Below are positions 1 through 5,045 of a DNA stretch of 6,620 nucleotides, piece by piece; position 1 is the stretch's first letter; every line of letters begins with the position of its first letter. The notes below the pieces were generated by a model. It worked only from the letters and a program-made list of their open reading frames with translations. It did not search any database and had not been told where the DNA came from. Location of the stretch: positions 4,715-11,334 of the forward strand of contig MEKM01000048.1 in NCBI GenBank assembly GCA_001766965.1. The letters run 5' to 3'. This DNA comes from Acidobacteria bacterium RIFCSPHIGHO2_01_FULL_67_28 (GTDB lineage Bacteria > Acidobacteriota > Terriglobia > Acidiferrales > 2-02-FULL-67-57). The position numbers and the translations under genes were made by a program.

Positions 1-531
1 CACCGGGAGGATGCCGAGGACGTGCTGCAGGAGGCGTTCCTGAAGGCCTACACCAACCTGGACCGCTTCGAAGGGAACTCACGCTTCTACACCTGGCTGG
101 TGCGCATCGCGGTGAACGAAGCGCTGATGAAGCTCCGCAAACGGCGGAGCGGGCGCGAGGTGTCGCTCGATGAGCCGGTCGAGGGCGGCGACAACGACTC
201 GCTGCCGCGGGAGATCGAAGCCTGGGGCGACAACCCCGAGCAGCGCTTCCAGAAGAGCGAGCTGCAGGACATCCTGACCGGGGCCGTCAACAGCCTGCCG
301 CCGCATTTCCGCACCGTGTTCGTGCTGCGGGACGTCGAGAACTTTTCGACCGAAGAGACCGCCGAGCTGCTCGGCCTGTCGGTGCCGGCGGTGAAATCGC
401 GGCTGCTGCGGGCGCGGCTGAAACTGCGGCAGCGGCTGAACAAATACTTTCGACGGGGCCCGAGCCTCGAGGATGGCACTAGCTCGGGAAATTCTCCGAG
501 CCTCGGCAACCGAGGCTCGGGTCGGGGGTAG
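1..531 (+). CDS. ECF (RpoE-type) RNA polymerase sigma factor, N-terminus cut off by window edge
   Basis: The reading frame is open from base 1, so the gene begins upstream; 176 residues are visible. Residues 4-17 (DAEDVLQEAFLKAY) match sigma region 2.2, and 23-42 (FEGNSRFYTWLVRIAVNEAL) match regions 2.3-2.4, which bind and melt the -10 element. A variable acidic linker (about 50-88) follows. Residues 92-146 form region 4, with the helix-turn-helix around FSTEETAELLGLSVPAVKSRL that reads the -35 element. About 20-30 N-terminal residues are probably missing. The GTG at base 22 lies inside region 2 and is not the true start. After region 4 (near KYFRR, residue 152) there is an unusual 24-residue Ser/Gly-rich tail, encoded by DNA that contains a strong hairpin. 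The next gene encodes a likely anti-sigma factor, so this sigma is probably held inactive by it. The signal and regulon cannot be told from here. Confidence 0.95.
   Translation, partial: HREDAEDVLQEAFLKAYTNLDRFEGNSRFYTWLVRIAVNEALMKLRKRRSGREVSLDEPVEGGDNDSLPREIEAWGDNPEQRFQKSELQDILTGAVNSLPPHFRTVFVLRDVENFSTEETAELLGLSVPAVKSRLLRARLKLRQRLNKYFRRGPSLEDGTSSGNSPSLGNRGSGRG
460..520 (+). repeat. Perfect 11-bp hairpin plus an extra upstream copy of its arm
   Basis: CCGAGCCTCGG (496-506) and CCGAGGCTCGG (510-520) are exact reverse complements separated by the triplet CAA. A further copy, CCGAGCCTCG, lies at 460-469. All of it lies in the last codons of the sigma gene, after the conserved region 4, and ends 15 nt before the TTG start of the anti-sigma gene. 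No T-run follows, so it does not look like an intrinsic terminator. It may be a translational coupling or mRNA-processing structure, or a dispersed palindromic repeat. Confidence 0.85.
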
Positions 532-532
532 G
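524..532 (+). promoter_or_regulatory. G-rich ribosome-binding region before the TTG start of the anti-sigma gene
   Basis: The stretch GGGGGTAGG spans the sigma stop codon (TAG, 529-531) and lies 3 nt before the TTG at 536. It is the only Shine-Dalgarno-like sequence near that start and supports choosing TTG over the ATG at 473. The spacing from its last G is short, so the G5 part may be the real pairing site. Confidence 0.45.
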
Positions 533-535
533 ACG

Positions 536-775
536 TTGAACTGCAAAGGCGTAGTGCGACAACTCTCCGAATACCTGAACGGGGCGCTCGACCCGGCGCT
601 CGCCGAAGAGCTGCAGAAACACCTCGAGCACTGCGAGGACTGCCACCTGGTGGTGGACACCTGCCGCAAGACCATCCAAATCTACTGCAACACCGAGCCC
701 ATGGCCCTGCCGGCGGGCGTGCGCGAGCGCCTGGAGCGGGCGCTGGCCGAGAAGATCGGACGCCAAGGCCGCTAG
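536..775 (+). CDS. Zinc-binding (zf-HC2 type) anti-sigma factor, short soluble form
   Basis: This 79-residue protein has the ZAS-like pattern Cys3-x25-His29-x3-Cys33-x2-Cys36 (TTG-start numbering), typical of zf-HC2 anti-sigma proteins that clamp ECF sigma factors and often respond to thiol or redox stress. The sequence ends with a short charged helix and has no membrane segment, so it should be cytoplasmic. An ATG at 473 would give 100 residues but would overlap the sigma gene by 59 nt with low-complexity sequence. The TTG at 536 sits 4 nt after the sigma stop, has a G-rich Shine-Dalgarno-like stretch before it, and puts the first cysteine at position 3, as is usual in such proteins. I therefore prefer TTG. 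Genetic coupling with the upstream sigma gene supports a regulator-inhibitor pair. Family membership is clear from the motif; binding to this particular sigma is inferred from adjacency. Confidence 0.85.
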   Translation: MNCKGVVRQLSEYLNGALDPALAEELQKHLEHCEDCHLVVDTCRKTIQIYCNTEPMALPAGVRERLERALAEKIGRQGR

Positions 776-868
776 TCGCCTTCGCTCTCCTCTTTTTCCA
801 GCCTTTGGCTCTCAACTTGCATCCCAGTGGAGGACGGGGCGCGGGCTCCCACAGGGGGAAAACTGGGG

Positions 869-874
869 TAGAAT
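869..874 (+). promoter_or_regulatory. Probable -10 box (TAGAAT) for the TPR gene
   Basis: TAGAAT, within GGTAGAATAAA, lies in the 122-bp spacer between the anti-sigma and TPR genes, in an otherwise GC-rich region. Transcription starting about 7 nt downstream would give a leader of about 16 nt ending at the TTG at 898. I see no convincing -35 box at the usual distance. The same GTAGAAT heptamer occurs twice more, in the pfkA/DoxX intergenic region. The rest of the 776-897 spacer shows nothing else I can name. Confidence 0.5.
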
Positions 875-897
875 AAAGCGGCGGCGGTGGACAGGAA

Positions 898-2112
898 TTG
901 ATTCCCCGGGTCCCATTCAGGTGGAAGCGTGTGCACGGGGCGACGGTGGCCCTGCTGGGAGCGGTGTGCCTGCTCGGGAGCAGCCCGGCGGCAGCCGAGC
1001 ACGTCGACCCCTGGGTCTACGCCTACAAGGGCCTCGACCACTTCTACAACCTTGAATACAAAGAGAGCCAAGCCGCGCTCGAGAAAGCCCTGGAGAGCGA
1101 CCCCGACAATCCCATCCTGCGCAACTTCCTGACCAACGCCTATCTCTTCGAAGAGCTCTACCGCCTGCGGCAACTGGAGGGGAACCTCTATTCGGCGAGC
1201 AACACCTTCCTGAAGGAGAAGCCCAGGCCCGACCCGGAGCGGATGCAACTGATCCGCCGGCGGGTGGCCGAGGTGAAGCAAATCTGCGAGGCCCGCCTGG
1301 CCAAGAACCCGCGCGACACCGAGGCGCTCTACGCCCTCGGCCTTGCCTACGGCATCGAGGCCAACTACACCTTCACCCTCGACAAGAAGTTCCTCGACGC
1401 CCTGCGCCTGGGCAGCAAGGCCAATGAACTCCACGAGCGGCTGCTGAAGCTCGACCCGAACTACCACGACGCCCGGCTCATCCCCGGCCTCTACCAGTAC
1501 GCCGTGGGCAGCATCCCGCGCTCGGTCAAGTGGCTGGCGTTTCTGTTCGGCTACCGGGGGAGCAAAGAGGAAGGGCTCCGGCTGCTGCAGGAGGCCATGG
1601 TCAAGGGCAAGTGGGTGACGAGCGACGCGGCCATTCTGCTGGCCGTCATTTACACCCGCGAGAACCAGCACGCCTACGCGCGCAAGCTCCTCACCTCCAT
1701 CAGCGAGTACTTCCCCCGCAACCCGCTCTTCTTCATGGAGGTCGGCCGCAGCTTCGAGCGCGAAGGCAAGCACCAGGACGCGCTCGGAATCTACCTCGAA
1801 GCCGCCCGCCGGCTTGACGCCAACGCGCCCGGCTATGACAAGGTTCCTCGCGAGCGGCTCTACTACGAAATCGGCTCGCTCCACCAGCGCCTGGGGCAGT
1901 ACGACAACGCCCTCGCCGCCTTCGCCCAGGTCATCGAGCGCGCCGACAGCGACGGCCTGCTCAAGGCTTACTCCGGCCTGCGCCGGGGAGAGATCTTCCA
2001 GGCCCAGCGGCGGCGCGAGCTGGCCCTGGCCGAGTATGAGCGGGTGGCGGCCCTGCCCTATGAAGGGCCCCGCCGCGAAGCCGAGCTGCGCCTCCGCGCC
2101 ATGCAGCGCTAG
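898..2112 (+). CDS. Exported tetratricopeptide-repeat (TPR) protein
   Basis: This is a 404-residue protein. Residues 1-33 look like a Sec signal peptide: a basic start with several Arg/Lys (R4, R8, K10, R11), a hydrophobic core around 15-28, and a probable cut after SPAAA. The mature part is helical with TPR-like pairs at about 41-70, 143-187, 243-275, 277-309, 320-350 and 356-386, for example 'YYEIGSLHQRLGQYDNALAAF'. The middle (about 143-232), with YGIEANYTFTLDKKFLDAL and a following SIPRSVKWLAFLFGYRGSKEEG stretch, resembles exported acidobacterial-style TPR proteins and distantly the TTC39/Iml2 type; that is recall, not a search. TTG at 898 has GGTGGA 6 nt upstream and keeps the basic n-region. 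A GTG at 931 (preceded by AGGTGG) is the alternative but would lose those charges. It probably acts as a periplasmic or surface scaffold for protein contacts; partners are unknown. Its own -10-like box suggests it is not part of the sigma operon. Confidence 0.85.
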   Translation: MIPRVPFRWKRVHGATVALLGAVCLLGSSPAAAEHVDPWVYAYKGLDHFYNLEYKESQAALEKALESDPDNPILRNFLTNAYLFEELYRLRQLEGNLYSASNTFLKEKPRPDPERMQLIRRRVAEVKQICEARLAKNPRDTEALYALGLAYGIEANYTFTLDKKFLDALRLGSKANELHERLLKLDPNYHDARLIPGLYQYAVGSIPRSVKWLAFLFGYRGSKEEGLRLLQEAMVKGKWVTSDAAILLAVIYTRENQHAYARKLLTSISEYFPRNPLFFMEVGRSFEREGKHQDALGIYLEAARRLDANAPGYDKVPRERLYYEIGSLHQRLGQYDNALAAFAQVIERADSDGLLKAYSGLRRGEIFQAQRRRELALAEYERVAALPYEGPRREAELRLRAMQR

Positions 2113-2118
2113 CCGCCG

Positions 2119-3087
2119 TCACGCCTCCCACATCCGGATCATCCGCTCCGTGCCCTCGGCGCGCGCCCGCTCGTAGACCCGGACGGCCGCGGCCACATCC
2201 TCCAGGGCCACGCCGTTCGACTTGAAAAGGGTGATCTCCCGGTCGCTCGCCCGCCCGGGAAACTTTCCCGCCACCACCTGGCTTAGCTCGCGCACCTGCT
2301 GCCAGCGCTCGGGCTGGTTCTGAAAGGGAGCAATGAGGTCGCCGGCCTCGTCCCGCGACTGCTCGAGCGAATCCACCACGATGCGGTCGGCGCGACTGAC
2401 GGCGGCGGCGTCCAGCTCGCGCTTCTGCGGAAAGTTCGCACCCACGGCGTTGACGTGCGTGCCGGGCGCGAGCCAGGCGCCCTGCAACGCGGGCTGCTTG
2501 GCGCTCGTGCACACCACGACGATGTCGGCCTCGCGCACGGCGCGCTCCCCGGTTTCCACCGGCTCGACCGGCAGCCCGAGAGCGGCGGCCATCTTATCGG
2601 CGAAGGCGCGCCGGCGCTCGGCGTTGGGGCTGTAGACGCGGACGCCGGCGAGCCGCCGCACCCGTGCAAGGGCCTCGAGCTGCGTCGGGGCCTGGTGGCC
2701 GCTGCCGAGAATCCCCACGTGAGCGGCGTCCGCCCGGGCCATGTACTTCGCGGCGACGCCGCTGGCCGCCCCCGTGCGCATCCGGCCGAGAAAGTCCGCC
2801 TCCAGCAGCGCCAGCAGCGCGCCGCTGTCGGCGCGGTAGAGCGGCACGAGGAAACGCACGCCCGCCGGCGCGCTGGTGTAGAGCTTCATCCCGAAGTACG
2901 CGCTGCTCATGTCGGCAGCGGCCATGTAATGGAAATAGACGCTGCGGTCGGGGTGCAGGCGTTGGCGGGGATGGTTCACTACGCGGCCCGTGGCCTGGGC
3001 CCGGAAGGCGCTCTCGACCGCCTCGAGCGCCACCTCCATCGTCAGCAGGCGCTCGATCTCCGCCTCGCGTAGATAGAGAACGTCCAT
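2119..3087 (-). CDS. Ornithine cyclodeaminase / mu-crystallin family NAD(P)-dependent enzyme
   Basis: This 322-residue protein has the full length usual for the family and starts with MDVLYLREAEIERLLTMEVA, the common family opening. Visible features are R41 and K68 (FGMKLYT), equivalents of substrate-carboxylate binding residues; R104-T-G (GRMRTGAASG); and the Rossmann motif GILGSGHQA at 125-133. CTSAKQPAL lies at 193-201, HVNAVGANFPQKREL at 211-225 and FKSNGVALED at 288-297. The family includes ornithine cyclodeaminase, archaeal alanine dehydrogenase and ketimine/pyrroline-carboxylate reductases. Where true ornithine cyclodeaminase has its catalytic Asp (in a GGDCPGK-like motif), this protein has Asn218, so ornithine cyclization is doubtful and imine reduction or amino-acid dehydrogenation is more likely. 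The start has no clear Shine-Dalgarno sequence. The gene follows the winged-helix gene by 39 nt, so it is probably last in the pfkA operon, and it converges on the TPR gene. Confidence 0.88.
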   Translation of the reverse strand: MDVLYLREAEIERLLTMEVALEAVESAFRAQATGRVVNHPRQRLHPDRSVYFHYMAAADMSSAYFGMKLYTSAPAGVRFLVPLYRADSGALLALLEADFLGRMRTGAASGVAAKYMARADAAHVGILGSGHQAPTQLEALARVRRLAGVRVYSPNAERRRAFADKMAAALGLPVEPVETGERAVREADIVVVCTSAKQPALQGAWLAPGTHVNAVGANFPQKRELDAAAVSRADRIVVDSLEQSRDEAGDLIAPFQNQPERWQQVRELSQVVAGKFPGRASDREITLFKSNGVALEDVAAAVRVYERARAEGTERMIRMWEA

Positions 3088-3126
3088 AGCGGCGGGAACG
3101 AAACGGAAGCGGTGAGGCCGGCCCGG

Positions 3127-3324
3127 CTACTTCAGGCTCACGCGCAAACCACGTTTGTCGCGGGTGATGACGAGCTTGTCCTCGCGGGCCAGCCAGCCGA
3201 CAGCCCAGCTCAGCAGGGGCTCTTCCACCTCGGCGGCCTTCTGCAGCTGGGCCGGGGTGAGCTCACCCTTGCTGTTCAACGCTTCCCAGATCCGTCCGGC
3301 GGCGGCGCCGATGTCTTCGTCCAT
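3127..3324 (-). CDS. Small winged-helix protein (DUF2582 type)
   Basis: This 65-residue protein reads MDEDIGAAAGRIWEALNSKG, then LTPAQLQKAAEVEEPLLSWAVGWLAREDKLVI and a basic RDKRGLRVSLK end. Helix 1, then an LTPAQL turn, then the recognition-like helix EEPLLSWAVGWLAREDK and a short beta wing match the DUF2582 winged helix-turn-helix family. Those proteins are usually 60-75 residues with no other domain. Whether the family binds DNA or protein is not settled to my knowledge. AGGAG (complement of 3331-3335), 6 nt before the ATG, supports the start strongly. The gene begins 19 nt after the pfkA stop and ends 39 nt before the dehydrogenase gene, so all three are likely co-transcribed. A local regulator of the pfkA operon is one possible role, but this rests only on position. 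Confidence 0.85.
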   Translation of the reverse strand: MDEDIGAAAGRIWEALNSKGELTPAQLQKAAEVEEPLLSWAVGWLAREDKLVITRDKRGLRVSLK

Positions 3325-3343
3325 GGCAATCTCCTTTCTGTTT

Positions 3344-4426
<1,083 letters not shown>

Positions 4427-4431
4427 AGCTG

Positions 4432-4436
4432 ACCTC
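4432..4436 (-). promoter_or_regulatory. Ribosome-binding site fixing the pfkA start
   Basis: GAGGT on the minus strand lies 5 nt before the ATG at 4426. It decides between this start and the much longer open frame that continues upstream to 5317 without conserved sequence. Confidence 0.7.
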
Positions 4437-4456
4437 ACACGTGCAAGTCTGCGGCG

Positions 4457-4494
4457 GGCTTCTTCCCCGAAGACCCCACTCCCCCGAAGAAGCC
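4457..4494 (-). repeat. Inverted and direct repeats in the pfkA leader
   Basis: GGCTTCTTC (4457-4465) and GAAGAAGCC (4486-4494) form a perfect 9-bp inverted repeat around a 20-nt loop. Overlapping it, CCCCGAAGA occurs twice on the plus strand (4465-4473 and 4482-4490), 17 bp apart start to start. If the -10 box at 4500-4505 is used, pfkA mRNA would begin at about 4493-4494, so the stem would form at its very 5' end. It could be a 5' stabilising or regulatory stem, or an operator with two half-sites. No T-run follows it on the minus strand, so it is not an obvious terminator. Confidence 0.7.
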
Positions 4495-4499
4495 AGGCT

Positions 4500-4505
4500 A
4501 TTCTA
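4500..4505 (-). promoter_or_regulatory. Probable -10 box (TAGAAT) for the pfkA operon
   Basis: On the minus strand this reads TGTAGAATAGC, 73 nt before the pfkA ATG. A TTGACT (complement of 4513-4518) lies only 7 nt upstream of it, too close for a normal -35 box. No good -35 box is seen at 17 nt. The match to the other two GTAGAAT boxes in this window supports a shared -10 style. Confidence 0.5.
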
Positions 4506-4542
4506 CACTCGAAGTCAACCGCCGTCCCGAGAAAGGCGGTGG

Positions 4543-4548
4543 TAGAAT
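4543..4548 (+). promoter_or_regulatory. Probable -10 box (TAGAAT) for the DoxX gene
   Basis: GGTAGAATGG lies 34 nt before the DoxX ATG, giving a leader of about 28 nt. ACCGCC (4518-4523) and GGCGGT (4535-4540) form a 6-bp inverted repeat just upstream, where a -35 box or regulator site would lie. The box is the mirror image of the pfkA box at 4500-4506, so the 156-bp region serves two divergent genes. Confidence 0.5.
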
Positions 4549-4573
4549 GGCGGCCCCGGACGACGGACTCCGC

Positions 4574-4578
4574 GGAGG
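4574..4578 (+). promoter_or_regulatory. Ribosome-binding site fixing the DoxX start
   Basis: GGAGG lies 4 nt before the ATG at 4583. The upstream ATG at 4547 overlaps the proposed -10 box and has no such site, so 4583 is the likely start. Confidence 0.75.
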
Positions 4579-4582
4579 CGCC

Positions 4583-5005
4583 ATGCTGGCCAAACTCGAC
4601 GTGCTCAAGCCGCTCGGCCTGTTGCTGGTGCGCGTCGCGGTGGGGGCGGCGCTCGTGGCCCACGGCTTCCCCAAGCTCTTCGCCAGCGCCCCCTTTCTGG
4701 AAGCTTTCCCCAAGATGGGCTTCCCCGCCTGGACGGTCTACGCGGCGGGCACAGTGGAGTTCTTCGGCGGGGCGCTGCTGATTCTCGGCCTCTTCACCCG
4801 CGTGGCGGCGTTTTTCATCTCCGGACAAATGTTCGTGGCCTTCGTCAAGGTGCATTGGAAGCTCGGCGAGCGCGACCTCTTCGGCTTCCTCGGCCAGGGC
4901 GGCGACGAGTACCCGCTGCTCCTGTGCGTGGTGGCCTTCTTGCTGATGACCGTGGGCGCGGGGGCCATTTCGCTCGACCGCCTCATCTTCAAAGAAAAAG
5001 CCTGA
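4583..5005 (+). CDS. DoxX family integral membrane protein
   Basis: This 140-residue protein has four likely membrane segments at about 10-28, 51-70, 74-90 and 110-129. The first carries the family-like LLLVRVAVGAALVAHGFPKLF pattern (around 13-33), followed by a short amphipathic stretch (FLEAFPKMGFPAW). The second contains TVEFFGGALLILGLFTR (57-73), with the conserved glutamate and glycines of DoxX proteins. DoxX relatives are poorly understood; some take part in thiosulfate oxidation and others in membrane redox or oxidative-stress complexes, so no specific reaction is assigned. The gene is divergent from pfkA and lies 40 bp upstream of the S9 peptidase gene on the same strand; co-transcription is possible because no terminator is seen between them. 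An ATG at 4547 would add 12 non-conserved residues and is rejected. Confidence 0.9.
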   Translation: MLAKLDVLKPLGLLLVRVAVGAALVAHGFPKLFASAPFLEAFPKMGFPAWTVYAAGTVEFFGGALLILGLFTRVAAFFISGQMFVAFVKVHWKLGERDLFGFLGQGGDEYPLLLCVVAFLLMTVGAGAISLDRLIFKEKA

Positions 5006-5045
5006 ACGGATTCCGGTTGAACCCCGAAGGAAGGAGAACACTCCG

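Noticed and set aside
800..810. Small hairpin AGCC-TTT-GGCT as a terminator after the anti-sigma gene
   Set aside because: The stem is only 4 bp and the T-run (794-798) precedes rather than follows it on the plus strand.
772..1884. Long open frame of 370 residues on the minus strand
   Set aside because: It is antisense to the TPR gene, with a Val/Leu/Glu/Gly-rich composition typical of a GC-rich shadow frame and no recognisable motif.
2664..3089. Pro/Arg-rich open frame of 141 residues on the plus strand
   Set aside because: It is a shadow of the dehydrogenase gene, with composition driven by GC-rich codons and no domain.
4500..4518. TTGACT plus TAGAAT on the minus strand as a standard -35/-10 pair
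   Set aside because: The spacer is only 7 nt instead of about 17, so TTGACT cannot act as the normal -35 box for this -10.
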